The position numbers and the translations under genes were made by a program. From Flavobacterium seoulense (GTDB taxonomy: Bacteria; Bacteroidota; Bacteroidia; Flavobacteriales; Flavobacteriaceae): 64,000 nucleotides of DNA. Below, piece after piece: positions 16,075-25,000 of the stretch. Every line of letters starts with the position of its first letter. The stretch's first letter is position 1. The notes under the pieces were generated by a model, which was given only the letters and a program-made list of their open reading frames with translations, was not told the DNA's origin and ran no database searches. The stretch covers positions 21,373 to 85,372 of the forward strand of contig NZ_JNCA01000026.1 of NCBI RefSeq assembly GCF_000695795.1, in the 5' to 3' direction.

Positions 16075-16181
16075 TTTTTTAAATACAAAATGTTAGCTTA
16101 TTGTTATTAAAACACAATTCGTTCTGGGGATTGATAACAATAGCTTAATTTTTTTCAGGGTTTTAGTTAATGCTTGAGGTT

Positions 16182-16189
16182 TAGTTTTG
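16182..16189 (+). promoter_or_regulatory. -7 element of the TonB receptor / phytase operon
   Basis: TAGTTTTG matches TAnnTTTG, 27 bp before the receptor ATG at 16217. An in-frame TTG at 16187 falls inside this element, which argues against TTG as the start codon. Confidence 0.5.
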
Positions 16190-16216
16190 CCTCAAAATTT
16201 AATTAAAATAAACACA

Positions 16217-19027
16217 ATGAGAAAAAATTATTTTGTAATGTTATTTTTTTTACTGGCTCTGGTAGGTTATGCCCAAAATGGCGTAATATCAGGAAAAGTA
16301 TTAGATGCGGTAGATAAAATGCCATTACCAGGTGCAATGCTTCAGTTAGAAGGAATGAATAAATATACCGTTTCTGACTACAATGGGCGTTATGAATTCT
16401 TAAATGTTCAGGAAGGTTCTTATACCGTAAAAGTTACTTATATAGGATATGCTGCTGGTTCAACTACACTTACAGTAAGCAAGGGAACAAACTCAGTTCA
16501 TAATTTTGCGCTTGTAACTTCAGGAACAGAATTAAACGAAGTGGTTGTTGGTGATATATTAAAAGGACAAGCCAAAGCTTTAAATCAACAAAAACATAAT
16601 AAAAATATTGGAAACGTAATTTCTTCAGACCAGGTAGGACGTTTTCCGGATGCTAATATTGGGGATGCCTTAAAACGTGTTCCTGGTGTTACTATGCAAA
16701 ATGACCAGGGTGAAGCAAGAAACATCATCATTAGAGGTTTAGCTCCATCATTAAACTCTGTTACATTAAATGGAGACAGAATTCCATCTGCAGAAGGAGA
16801 TAACAGAAATGTACAAATGGACTTGATTCCATCGGATATGATTTCGACTATCGAAGTGAATAAAACATTAACATCAGATATGGATGCTGATGCTATTGGA
16901 GGATCAGTAAACTTAATTACAAGAGCGACTCCTAATGGGGAAAGAATCTCGGCTACAGTAGCAGGAGGTTATTTACCTATTCGTGACAAAGCTTCTTACA
17001 CTGCAGGTTTAGTTTATGGTAACCGTTTTTTCAATGACAAATTAGGAGCTGTTTTTAGTGGCTCTTATAATAATGTAGATTACGGTTCAGATAACGTAGA
17101 AAACGAATGGGTAAAAGATGATTTTGGTAACGAATTCATTCAGGCTGCCGAAATTAGAAAATACGATGTACAACGTATTCGTAGAAGTACTTCGCTTGCA
17201 TTAGATTATAAATTTGATGATAACAATACCATTTTTGCTAATGCTATTTACAACTGGAGAGATGATAGAGAAAACCGTTTCAGAACAACGTATGATGATA
17301 TCGAAGCGATTTACAATGGTGAAAATATTGTAGGTTTTGAAGGTCGTGCAAGACGTCAAACTAAAGGTGGTATTGACAACAACAGAAATAAAAACAGAAG
17401 GTTAGAAAGACAAACGGTTCAAAACTATTCATTACGTGGTGAGCATTTGATTAATTCGAAATTAGATTTAGATTGGTCTGCTAATTATTCTAAAGCAAGA
17501 GAATACCGTCCGGAAGAGCGTTATATCGAGTACCGTCAAAAAGGAGTGGATATTTTTCAGGATTTTTCAGAAAGCAAATTTCCTTTAGTAACTTCAGGTG
17601 GAGAAGCATTAAATCTGTTAGCATTTGATTCGGCTTCTGAAAATACCGATGATACTTCAGAAAGTGAATTTGGAGCCAAAGTAAATATCCGTATTCCTTT
17701 TACTATTATTCCTGAAGAAAAAGGAAGATTCAGAACAGGTCTTAGACTTCGTATGAAAGAAAAAATGAGAAATAATAACTTCTTTACTTACGAACCAACA
17801 AATAGCAATATGGATTTGTTGTCTAATGTTCCAACTAGCTTTTTTGACGGGAAAGGATACAATCCGGGAGATAAATATGTACCGGGAACTTTTGCTTCAG
17901 CAAGTTTCTTAGGAAATTTAGATTTGAACAATGCTTCATTATTCGACAAAACATCAGATCCGGCTGAATTCTTAGCTGTAAATTACAATGCAAAAGAAAA
18001 TATCTATGCCGCTTATGTAAGATGGGATCAGGATTTTAATGATAAATTATCAATGGTGTTAGGTTTCCGTTCAGAAACTACTCATATCAATTACACAGGA
18101 AATCGTGTATTGGACGAAGAAGAATTAGAAGGAGAAATCACTACAAAAAATAATTATACTAATCTTTTACCAAGTATTTCATTCCAGTACAATGCTACAC
18201 CAGATTTGATTTTAAGAGCTGCTGCAACTACAGCTTTAGCAAGACCTAATTATTATGCTTTGGCTCCGTTTGTAAACAACATTGCTGCCGATAGAGAAAT
18301 TACTGCTGGAAATCCCGATCTTGATGCTACTTACTCTTACAACTATGATTTCATGGCTGAGAATTATTTCAAATCCGTTGGTTTGATTTCTGGAGGTGTT
18401 TTCTACAAAAGATTAAATGATTTCATTTACAACTATAGCGATAACCAATATACTACTGCTAAGTTTGCTGCTGATTTCCCAAATCAGGCTAACCCAATCC
18501 CAACAGGTCAAAACTGGTCATTTGTACAGTCAAGAAACGGAAAAAGCGTAGATGTTTACGGATTTGAAGTTGCTTTCCAACGTCAGTTAGATTTCTTCGA
18601 AAGTAAATTTTTAAAAGGATTTGGAATTTATTTGAACTATACTTACACAAAATCAGAGGCTAAAGGAATTGCTGATGAGAGTGGAAACGAAAGAACAAAT
18701 GTTAGTCTTCCGGGAACTGCACCACACATGTTCAATGGTTCATTGTCTTGGGAAAACAAACGTTTCTCTGCAAGGGTTTCAACAAATTTTGCTGCTGATT
18801 ATTTAGACGAATTAGGAGCTGACAGCTATCAGGATAGTTATTATGACAAGCAATTTTTCTTAGATGCTAATGCGGCTTACAAAATTACGCCACACATTCG
18901 TCTTTTTGCCGAAGCAAATAACTTGACAAACCAGCCGTTACGTTACTACCAAGGTTTAGCAGCTAATACAAAACAAGTAGAATACTATCAGGCACGTTTT
19001 AATTTCGGATTGAAATTTGACTTTTAG
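16217..19027 (+). CDS. TonB-dependent receptor paired with phytase
   Basis: A 936-residue receptor. The ATG at 16217 begins the signal peptide MRKNYFVMLFFLLALVGYAQ. A carboxypeptidase-like regulatory domain follows (GVISGKVLDAVDKMPLPGAM), then the plug (VPGVTMQNDQGEARNIIIRG, DMISTIEVNKTLTSDMDADA) and a long barrel ending in FGLKFDF. It is followed 70 bp later by a beta-propeller phytase on the same strand, a pairing seen repeatedly in Bacteroidota and some Proteobacteria. It probably imports inositol phosphates, or the metals or phosphate-bearing products freed by the phytase. The AraC gene upstream is on the same strand but has its own context. Confidence 0.88.
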   Translation: MRKNYFVMLFFLLALVGYAQNGVISGKVLDAVDKMPLPGAMLQLEGMNKYTVSDYNGRYEFLNVQEGSYTVKVTYIGYAAGSTTLTVSKGTNSVHNFALVTSGTELNEVVVGDILKGQAKALNQQKHNKNIGNVISSDQVGRFPDANIGDALKRVPGVTMQNDQGEARNIIIRGLAPSLNSVTLNGDRIPSAEGDNRNVQMDLIPSDMISTIEVNKTLTSDMDADAIGGSVNLITRATPNGERISATVAGGYLPIRDKASYTAGLVYGNRFFNDKLGAVFSGSYNNVDYGSDNVENEWVKDDFGNEFIQAAEIRKYDVQRIRRSTSLALDYKFDDNNTIFANAIYNWRDDRENRFRTTYDDIEAIYNGENIVGFEGRARRQTKGGIDNNRNKNRRLERQTVQNYSLRGEHLINSKLDLDWSANYSKAREYRPEERYIEYRQKGVDIFQDFSESKFPLVTSGGEALNLLAFDSASENTDDTSESEFGAKVNIRIPFTIIPEEKGRFRTGLRLRMKEKMRNNNFFTYEPTNSNMDLLSNVPTSFFDGKGYNPGDKYVPGTFASASFLGNLDLNNASLFDKTSDPAEFLAVNYNAKENIYAAYVRWDQDFNDKLSMVLGFRSETTHINYTGNRVLDEEELEGEITTKNNYTNLLPSISFQYNATPDLILRAAATTALARPNYYALAPFVNNIAADREITAGNPDLDATYSYNYDFMAENYFKSVGLISGGVFYKRLNDFIYNYSDNQYTTAKFAADFPNQANPIPTGQNWSFVQSRNGKSVDVYGFEVAFQRQLDFFESKFLKGFGIYLNYTYTKSEAKGIADESGNERTNVSLPGTAPHMFNGSLSWENKRFSARVSTNFAADYLDELGADSYQDSYYDKQFFLDANAAYKITPHIRLFAEANNLTNQPLRYYQGLAANTKQVEYYQARFNFGLKFDF

Positions 19028-19054
19028 TACTAAACAAAAATAGAATTAACTTAG

Positions 19055-19079
19055 CAACAGGACATTTTTTGTCCTGTTG
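19055..19079 (+). other. Perfect intergenic hairpin between receptor and phytase genes
   Basis: Arms CAACAGGAC (19055-19063) and GTCCTGTTG (19071-19079), extendable by one A-T pair, flank a T-rich loop. No T tract follows, so it may act as a partial terminator or RNA-stability element that sets the receptor-to-phytase ratio. Confidence 0.6.
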
Positions 19080-19097
19080 TTACATATATAATAATCA

Positions 19098-20156
19098 ATG
19101 AAAAATAGACATATCGTTGCGGCTGTAATTGCAGCATTAACATTAAATTCTTGTGGAAGTTCTTTAGCACCTATTCGAAAAGACGCTTTAAAACCGGATG
19201 TTGTTACCCAGAAATTACCTCATGATACAGATGATCCTTCGATCTGGATTCATCCTATAGATGCGACAAAAAGCATTATTGTAGGAACAGATAAAGATAC
19301 TGATGGCGGATTGTATGCGTTTGATTTGGCGGGAAAAATCATCAAGAAATCCATTCCGTTACAAAGACCTAACAATGTTGATATCGCTTACGGATTAGTA
19401 ATCAATGGTAAAAAAGTAGATGTTGCCGTAACTACCGAACGTGAAACAAATAGCATTCGTATTTTTAGTTTACCTGATCTAGAACCAATAGACAACGGCG
19501 GAATTCCGGTTTTTGAAGGAGAAGAAATGCGCGGACCAATGGGGATTGCATTGTACACTCGCCCAAGCGACAAAAAGATTTTTGCTGTTGTAGGTCGAAA
19601 AAACGGTCCTTCAGGAAGTTATTTATGGCAGTACGAATTGACCGATGCAGGCAACGGAAAAGCAGGTGCAACGATAGTGCGTAAATTTGGTAACTACAGC
19701 GGTAAAAAAGAAATCGAAGCCATTGCTGTGGATAACGAATTAGGGACTATTTTATATTGCGATGAGCAATTTGGAATTAGAAAGTATATTGCTGATCCGG
19801 CTGCTAAAAACGATAATGAATTAGCGCTTTTTGGTCAAAAAGACTTTAAGGCAGACAATGAAGGAATTGCTATTTACAAAAAATCAGCAACCGAAGGTTA
19901 TATTTTGGTATCTAACCAGCAAGCCAATACTTTTATGGTGTATCCAAGAGAAGGAGCAAATGGAAACTCAAATGAATATCCATTATTAGCCGAAATTCCA
20001 ACTTCAACCATTGAATGCGATGGTGCCGATGTAACCAATGTAAGCTTAGGTGGGCAATTTAAAAACGGACTTTTTGTAGCTATGAGCAACGGAATGACGT
20101 TTCATTATTACAACTGGGACAGCATTCAGCAACTGATTGATCAGGCTAAGAAGTAA
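19098..20156 (+). CDS. Beta-propeller phytase (3-phytase) lipoprotein
   Basis: A 352-residue phytase of the six-bladed beta-propeller class. The signal peptide ends LTLNSC with Cys19 as lipidation site. Diagnostic motifs are HDTDDPSIWIHP near residue 43, GTDKDTDGGLYAFD near 63, RPNNVDIAYG near 92, and the late CDEQFGIRKY and DNEGIAIY segments that hold acidic calcium ligands. Family members remove phosphate from calcium-phytate at neutral pH. As a lipoprotein next to a TonB receptor, it is expected at the outer membrane, feeding phosphate or inositol phosphates to that receptor. A strong terminator follows at 20240-20275. Confidence 0.92.
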   Translation: MKNRHIVAAVIAALTLNSCGSSLAPIRKDALKPDVVTQKLPHDTDDPSIWIHPIDATKSIIVGTDKDTDGGLYAFDLAGKIIKKSIPLQRPNNVDIAYGLVINGKKVDVAVTTERETNSIRIFSLPDLEPIDNGGIPVFEGEEMRGPMGIALYTRPSDKKIFAVVGRKNGPSGSYLWQYELTDAGNGKAGATIVRKFGNYSGKKEIEAIAVDNELGTILYCDEQFGIRKYIADPAAKNDNELALFGQKDFKADNEGIAIYKKSATEGYILVSNQQANTFMVYPREGANGNSNEYPLLAEIPTSTIECDGADVTNVSLGGQFKNGLFVAMSNGMTFHYYNWDSIQQLIDQAKK

Positions 20157-20239
20157 TTTTTATTTCTACACAAACAAACTCTATACTCAATCCTTCTAGA
20201 GTTTCAAACTCTGAAAGGGTTTTCTAACTAAACTCTACC

Positions 20240-20275
20240 ATCGCCTCTTTTAGCAATAAAAGAGGCGATTTTTTT
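20240..20275 (+). terminator. Terminator after the phytase gene
   Basis: Perfect 13-bp stem: ATCGCCTCTTTTA (20240-20252) and TAAAAGAGGCGAT (20257-20269), 4-nt loop, followed by a run of seven Ts. Confidence 0.9.
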
Positions 20276-20323
20276 ATTACTCTCTCTTCTGTTGGGTAGT
20301 ATTAAAAAATGATGTAAATAAAA

Positions 20324-20354
20324 TTGTGGAATAGTGACTTTTAAGTTACTTTTG
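20324..20354 (+). promoter_or_regulatory. Promoter of the toxin-antitoxin pair
   Basis: TTG at 20324-20326 and TACTTTTG at 20347-20354 are 20 nt apart and match the -33 and -7 boxes. The toxin ATG begins at 20359, almost exactly at the predicted transcription start, so the mRNA may be leaderless. Confidence 0.6.
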
Positions 20355-20358
20355 TAAA

Positions 20359-20712
20359 ATGAAAGTGCGAGAAGTTATAGCTTATAAAAATTATTTTGAA
20401 GATTTTCTTATGGCACAACCGAGGAAAGTTCAGGATAAGATATTTAAAATTATTGAAGCTATTGAAACTCTTGAACGTGTCCCTTCTAATTATTTGAAAT
20501 CGATGGAAGGAACAAATGGACTTTATGAAGCAAGAATACAGTTGGCTTCAAACATTTGGAGAGTTTTTTGTTTTTTCGATAATGGAAAATTGGTAATTCT
20601 TCTCAATGGTTTTCAGAAGAAAACGCAAAAGACGCCAAAAAATGAGCTTGAAAAAGCATTACGATTAATGAATCAGTATTATCAAGAAAAATCAAATGAA
20701 AATGGAAACTAA
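20359..20712 (+). CDS. HigB/RelE-like toxin (Gp49-like family)
   Basis: A 117-residue basic protein of the Gp49/HigB branch of RelE-type mRNA interferases. Recognisable features are the N-terminal helix pair (QPRKVQDKIFKIIEAIETLE), GTNGLYEARIQLASNIWRVF, and FDNGKLVILLNGFQKKTQKT with the conserved Phe-x-Lys-Lys-Thr. Toxin-first order and a 17-bp overlap with the downstream helix-turn-helix gene are typical of the HigBA arrangement. Expected role: ribosome-dependent mRNA cleavage when the antitoxin is lost. Confidence 0.9.
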   Translation: MKVREVIAYKNYFEDFLMAQPRKVQDKIFKIIEAIETLERVPSNYLKSMEGTNGLYEARIQLASNIWRVFCFFDNGKLVILLNGFQKKTQKTPKNELEKALRLMNQYYQEKSNENGN

Positions 20713-20992
20713 AAGCTGGAAAGAAATTAAAGATAATGTTTACGGAAAAAAAGGAACCGAAAGACGTGATGAACTCGAAAGAGATTTTAGTGGTTTCAAA
20801 ATAGGTTTGCAATTAAAAAAAGCACGTGAAGAAAAACATTTAACACAATCGGAGCTTGGAGAACTTGTCGACAAGAAACGAGAATATATTTCTAGAATTG
20901 AAAATAACGGAAGTAATTTGACGCTAAAAACCTTGTATGATATCGTTGAAAAAGGATTAGGCGGAAAGGTTACAATTCAGATTGAAATATAA
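20696..20992 (+). CDS. HigA-like antitoxin (Xre helix-turn-helix)
   Basis: A 98-residue antitoxin. The Xre-type helix-turn-helix lies at about residues 37-90: GLQLKKAREEKHLTQSELGE followed by KKREYISRIENNGSNLTLKT. Two starts are possible, ATG at 20696 or at 20702; both overlap the toxin gene, so translation is likely coupled. It should neutralise the toxin and repress the shared promoter at 20324-20354. Confidence 0.9.
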   Translation: MKMETKSWKEIKDNVYGKKGTERRDELERDFSGFKIGLQLKKAREEKHLTQSELGELVDKKREYISRIENNGSNLTLKTLYDIVEKGLGGKVTIQIEI

Positions 20993-21060
20993 ATAAGGTT
21001 TAATAAATTATTCCCGCCCATGCGCAAATCCTTTCGCTTTCGCCTGATAAAAACACAAAA

Positions 21061-21093
21061 CAAAACCCGACAACTATCAATTGTCGGGTTTTG
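21061..21093 (-). terminator. Terminator downstream of pckA
   Basis: Perfect 13-bp stem CAAAACCCGACAA (21061-21073) and TTGTCGGGTTTTG (21081-21093) with a 7-nt loop. Read on the minus strand it runs into a T-rich tract after the pckA stop. Its core resembles the terminator at 11041-11075. Confidence 0.8.
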
Positions 21094-21112
21094 TGGTTTT
21101 ATAAATATAGGT

Positions 21113-22702
21113 TTACACTTGAGGTGCTCCGGCTAAGATTTCGTCATTCGCATAGCTTTCAAATTTTACAAAATTAGCTTTGAATTTTTCAGCCAGTTCG
21201 ATTGCTTTTACATCATATAAACCTTTGTCTTTCCAGGTGTTTCTTGGGTTTAAAATTTCGGCAGGTACTTCAGGGCAGGAATTTGGAATAGCAATTTTAA
21301 AAACAGCGTGATTTTGGTAATCGACTGTGTCTAATTCTCCGTTTAAAGCAGCCGTAATCATAGCACGGGTGTATTTTAACTTCATTCGGTTTCCAGTACC
21401 GTAAGCACCGCCAGTCCATCCGGTGTTAATCAGCCAAACTTTTACACCAGCATCCTGCATTTTTTTGCTTAGCATTTCGGCATATCTTGTAGGATGCAAA
21501 GGCATGAATGGCGCGCCAAAACAAGCCGAGAAATTAGGCTGAGGTTCGTTGATTCCTGCTTCGGTTCCTGCAATTTTTGCAGTGTAACCCGAAATAAAAT
21601 GATAGGCTGCCTGACCCGGAGTCAATCTTGCAATAGGAGGCAGGATTCCAAAAGAATCCGCCGTCAGGAAAAATATATTCTTTGGGTTTTGACCTATAGA
21701 ACCCGGCTGAATATTATCGATATGCTCAATTGGATAACTTACGCGGGTATTTGGCGTAAGCGAAATATCAGTATAATCGACTTCGTTGCTGCCTTGTTTG
21801 AAAACGATATTTTCTAAAAGCGCACCTTTTTTAACCGCTCTAAAAATATCAGGTTCGTTTTCTTCGCTTAGGTTGACCACTTTGGCATAACATCCGCCTT
21901 CGAAATTAAAAACAGTATTCTCGCTCGTCCAACCGTGCTCATCGTCACCAATTAATTTTCTATTTGGATCAGCCGAAAGTGTTGTTTTTCCTGTTCCTGA
22001 TAAACCAAAGAAAATGGCTGTTTCTCCGTCTTCGCCTACATTGGCACTACAATGCATTGGTAATGCATTTTCGAAAACCGGAAGAATAAAGTTCAAGGCC
22101 GAGAATATTCCTTTTTTCATTTCGCCCGTATAACCCGTTCCGCCAATGATGATGGCTTTTTTGGTGAAATTTAATATCGCAAAATTCTCCTGACGTGTTC
22201 CGTCTGTTTTTGGATCAGCTAAGAAACTTGGAGCACAAATTAAAGTCCAGTCGGCTATAAAATGAGCTAATTCTTTTTCTTCGGGTCTTAGAAACATATT
22301 GTAGCAAAATAAATTGGCCCAGGGAGTTTCGGTAATGACACGAACATTTAATCTGTAATTTGAATCGGAACATACATAAGCATCTCTTACAAAGATTTCC
22401 TTATTCGATAAATAGGCCGTTATTTTTGAATACAAAGCATCAAATTTTTCCGCTTCGAATGGAATATTAATTTCTCCCCACCAAACTTCGTTTTCAGAAA
22501 TACTGTCTTTTACAATAAAGCGATCCTGAGGCGAACGACCCGAAAATTTCCCGGTATTGATTGCTAAAGCTCCTGTTGAAGTTTCAAGACCTTCTGCACG
22601 ATCCAGTGTCAATTGGTGTAATTGGTCTGGCGTTAATTGGTAATGAATTTTGACGTTTTTAATTCCGATAGTATCTAGTGAAAAGGGCTTATTGTCGTTC
22701 AT
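21113..22702 (-). CDS. pckA: Phosphoenolpyruvate carboxykinase (ATP)
   Basis: A 529-residue enzyme of the ATP-dependent PEPCK family (oxaloacetate + ATP to phosphoenolpyruvate + CO2 + ADP), the first step of gluconeogenesis, in the cytosol. Seen are the N-terminal substrate loop TGKFSGRSPQDRF, the P-loop FGLSGTGKTTLSADPNRKLI near residues 231-250, the kinase-2 segment GDDEHGW, and the C-terminal GWTGGAYGTGNRMKLKYTRA. Length and motifs are normal. It is monocistronic. The gene supports growth on the pyruvate and organic acids produced by uronate and sugar-acid catabolism. Confidence 0.98.
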   Translation of the reverse strand: MNDNKPFSLDTIGIKNVKIHYQLTPDQLHQLTLDRAEGLETSTGALAINTGKFSGRSPQDRFIVKDSISENEVWWGEINIPFEAEKFDALYSKITAYLSNKEIFVRDAYVCSDSNYRLNVRVITETPWANLFCYNMFLRPEEKELAHFIADWTLICAPSFLADPKTDGTRQENFAILNFTKKAIIIGGTGYTGEMKKGIFSALNFILPVFENALPMHCSANVGEDGETAIFFGLSGTGKTTLSADPNRKLIGDDEHGWTSENTVFNFEGGCYAKVVNLSEENEPDIFRAVKKGALLENIVFKQGSNEVDYTDISLTPNTRVSYPIEHIDNIQPGSIGQNPKNIFFLTADSFGILPPIARLTPGQAAYHFISGYTAKIAGTEAGINEPQPNFSACFGAPFMPLHPTRYAEMLSKKMQDAGVKVWLINTGWTGGAYGTGNRMKLKYTRAMITAALNGELDTVDYQNHAVFKIAIPNSCPEVPAEILNPRNTWKDKGLYDVKAIELAEKFKANFVKFESYANDEILAGAPQV

Positions 22703-22770
22703 AAGAAAGCAGGTTTAGTAGTTTTTAGTTTCTATAAAATAGAATGTGATTGTGATTCTTTTTCGAATAT

Positions 22771-23163
22771 TTAATTAGCATCCGATTTTTTTAGAGCATT
22801 AAAGAATAAAACTGCCCAGGCACTAATGAGTAAAAATCCACCAATAGGTGTTACGGGACCAACGAACCTAAAGTCAATAGGAGTGAGGTCATTTGTTGCT
22901 AATAAATAAATAGAACCTGAAAAAAGAATTACTCCCGAAAGCACTAAATTGGATATGATTTTTTTAGTTTTCGAATTCAAAGCAGGAATAATGCCAACGA
23001 ACAATAAAAATAGAGCATGGTAAATTTGGTAACGAACTCCTGTTTCAAAAGTGTTCAATTGTTCGATGTTCAATACTTTTTTTAGCGCATGAGCTCCAAA
23101 AGCACCCAGAATTATAGCAATCATTCCTAATAAAGCCGCGGTCGAAATTATTTTTTTATCCAT
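22771..23163 (-). CDS. DUF423 family small membrane protein
   Basis: A 130-residue integral membrane protein with four hydrophobic segments. It begins with the DUF423 signature ALLGMIAIILGAFGAHALKK, followed by FETGVRYQIYHALFLLFVGI and a central FSGSIYLLATND; VGPVTPIGGFLLISAWAVLF comes near the end. These motifs define the family (YwdK/YgdD type). Its function is not established. It lies upstream of pckA on the same strand with a 68-bp gap, so co-transcription is possible but not shown. Confidence 0.9.
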   Translation of the reverse strand: MDKKIISTAALLGMIAIILGAFGAHALKKVLNIEQLNTFETGVRYQIYHALFLLFVGIIPALNSKTKKIISNLVLSGVILFSGSIYLLATNDLTPIDFRFVGPVTPIGGFLLISAWAVLFFNALKKSDAN

Positions 23164-23288
23164 TTTTGTTCTGTTTAGGTTCTATACAAAAGTATTCGAA
23201 ATCATAACAAACTAAAAGCTTTTTAAGGGATAGTTTGCCTTTTATTGTGCTAAATTTTTGTGAATTTTATTCAAGAAAGGATTTGTTT

Positions 23289-23396
23289 TACCGCAAAGTA
23301 GGCAAAGTTTTTTCGCAAAGATTCGCAAAAGTTCCACAGAGTCGCACAAAGGTTTTTTAGATAAAAATAATTTAGAAACATAGAGATTAATCACAT
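23289..23396 (+). repeat. CGCAAAG-type dispersed intergenic repeat
   Basis: The stretch starts ACCGCAAAG and contains further GGCAAAG, CGCAAAG, CGCAAAAG and CACAAAGG units, then AGAAACATAGAG. A shorter relative on the opposite strand is at 25001-25043. I recall similar strings as common in Flavobacterium intergenic DNA; copy number here cannot be measured. Confidence 0.55.
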
Positions 23397-23458
23397 TGAC
23401 CGAGCCACAACTTTAAAACAAAGTATTTATTCGTTTTTTTAGCTTTTAAAAATGATTC

Positions 23459-23512
23459 AACCGCAAATTTGCAAATTTTTTTTGCCATATTTTAATTTGC
23501 GAATTTGCGGTT
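23459..23512. repeat. 19-bp inverted repeat (hairpin)
   Basis: Arms AACCGCAAATTTGCAAATT (23459-23477) and AATTTGCGAATTTGCGGTT (23494-23512) pair with a single mismatch that is a G-T wobble in RNA, enclosing a 16-nt loop. It sits upstream of the promoter at 23533, so it is probably a dispersed palindromic element and not a terminator for a gene in the window. Confidence 0.6.
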
Positions 23513-23532
23513 ATTTTATTTAGTGGCTAGCG

Positions 23533-23564
23533 TTTGCCTTAGCCCAAACATTTCCTTATTTTTG
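23533..23564 (+). promoter_or_regulatory. Promoter of the saccharopine-dehydrogenase-like gene
   Basis: TTTG (23533-23536) and TATTTTTG (23557-23564) are separated by 20 nt, a full match to the -33/-7 consensus. The ATG is at 23582. Confidence 0.75.
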
Positions 23565-23581
23565 AGTTATATTTTCTAGTT

Positions 23582-24940
23582 ATGAGAAATATTTTAATCA
23601 TAGGTGCAGGTCGATCCGCTTCTTCGCTGATACAATATCTTCTGAATAAATCTCAGGAAGAACAATTGCATCTTACTATTGCCGATTTGTCTCTGGAGTT
23701 AGCACAAAAGAAAACCAATAATCATCCTAATGCAACAGCACTTGCATTGGATATTTATAATAAAGACGAAAGAAGGGCAGCGATTGAAAAAGCAGCAATT
23801 GTAATCTCAATGTTACCGGCGCATTTGCATATCGAAATTGCCAGAGATTGCCTGTATTTCAAAAAAAATCTGGTTACGGCATCGTATATTAGTGATGCCA
23901 TGCAGGAACTTGATGCTGAGGTAAAGGAAAACAAACTCATTTTTATGAACGAAGTGGGATTAGATCCCGGAATCGACCACATGAGTGCCATGAAAGTAAT
24001 TGACGAAATTAGAGAGCAGGGTGGAAAAATGTTGCTGTTCGAATCTTTTTGTGGCGGACTCGTAGCACCAGAATCTGATAACAATCTTTGGAATTATAAA
24101 TTTACCTGGGCACCGCGAAATGTAGTTTTGGCAGGACAGGGCGGTGTGGCCAAATTTATTCAGGAAGGAACTTACAAGTATATTCCCTATGATTCCTTGT
24201 TTCGAAGAACCGAATTTTTAGAAGTAGAAGGTTACGGACGTTTTGAGGCTTATTCGAACAGAGATTCGTTAAAATACAGAAGTATTTATGGTCTAGATGA
24301 TGTGCTAACTTTGTTTAGAGGAACCATTCGAAGAGTAGGTTTTTCCAAAGCCTGGAATATGTTTGTGCAATTGGGAATGACCGACGACTCTTATGTGATG
24401 GAAGATTCCGAAAATATGAGTTACCGCCAGTTTATCAATTCGTTTTTGCCTTATCATCCCACAGATTCAGTGGAAATAAAAACCCGTTTCCTGCTCAAAA
24501 TCGATCAGGACGATATTATGTGGGACAAATTGTTGGAATTGGATTTGTTCAACGATAAAAAAATGGTCGGACTCAAAAATGCTACTCCGGCTCAAATTCT
24601 GGAAAAAATCCTCAACGATAGTTGGACACTGCAGCCCGAAGACAAAGACATGATTGTGATGTATCATAAATTTGGCTACCAGATTAATGGCGAAAAAGTA
24701 CAAATGGATTCCCAAATGGTTTGCATAGGACAAGATCAAACTTATACCGCTATGGCAAAAACCGTAGGCTTACCTGTTGCTATGGCGACCTTGTTAATCC
24801 TAAACGGAAAAATAAAAACTACAGGCGTCCAATTGCCAATCAATAAAGAAGTGTATTTACCCGTTTTAGAAGAATTAGAAAAATACGGCGTAGTTTTTAA
24901 AGAACAAATGTTGCCGTATTTAGGGTATAAGTATAGTTAA
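23582..24940 (+). CDS. Saccharopine dehydrogenase family protein
   Basis: A 452-residue NAD(P)-dependent enzyme with an N-terminal Rossmann fold (ILIIGAGRSASSLIQYL, residues 4-20). The saccharopine-reductase-like C-terminal half includes FMNEVGLDPGIDHMSAM near 120, SFCGGLVAPESDNNLWNYKF near 157 and PRNVVLAGQGG. The closest known family is the LYS9/saccharopine reductase type, which interconverts saccharopine and aminoadipate semialdehyde plus glutamate in lysine metabolism. No LKR or other lysine gene is nearby, so that role is plausible but not supported by context. It has its own promoter and terminator. Confidence 0.85.
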   Translation: MRNILIIGAGRSASSLIQYLLNKSQEEQLHLTIADLSLELAQKKTNNHPNATALALDIYNKDERRAAIEKAAIVISMLPAHLHIEIARDCLYFKKNLVTASYISDAMQELDAEVKENKLIFMNEVGLDPGIDHMSAMKVIDEIREQGGKMLLFESFCGGLVAPESDNNLWNYKFTWAPRNVVLAGQGGVAKFIQEGTYKYIPYDSLFRRTEFLEVEGYGRFEAYSNRDSLKYRSIYGLDDVLTLFRGTIRRVGFSKAWNMFVQLGMTDDSYVMEDSENMSYRQFINSFLPYHPTDSVEIKTRFLLKIDQDDIMWDKLLELDLFNDKKMVGLKNATPAQILEKILNDSWTLQPEDKDMIVMYHKFGYQINGEKVQMDSQMVCIGQDQTYTAMAKTVGLPVAMATLLILNGKIKTTGVQLPINKEVYLPVLEELEKYGVVFKEQMLPYLGYKYS

Positions 24941-24952
24941 TTTTATATAATC

Positions 24953-24990
24953 AAAAATCCGTTTACTCTTGTGGAATAAACGGATTTTTT
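24953..24990 (+). terminator. Terminator after the saccharopine-dehydrogenase-like gene
   Basis: Perfect arms AAAAATCCGTTTA (24953-24965) and TAAACGGATTTTT (24977-24989), followed by Ts. Confidence 0.85.
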
Positions 24991-25000
24991 TATGTTTTTA

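Larger units (their letters stand above)
23164..23581. other. Divergent intergenic region, 418 bp
   Basis: No ORF of note. It holds a CGCAAAG-rich dispersed repeat (about 23289-23396), a long imperfect inverted repeat (23459-23512), and the promoter of the saccharopine-dehydrogenase-like gene (23533-23564). Confidence 0.7.
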
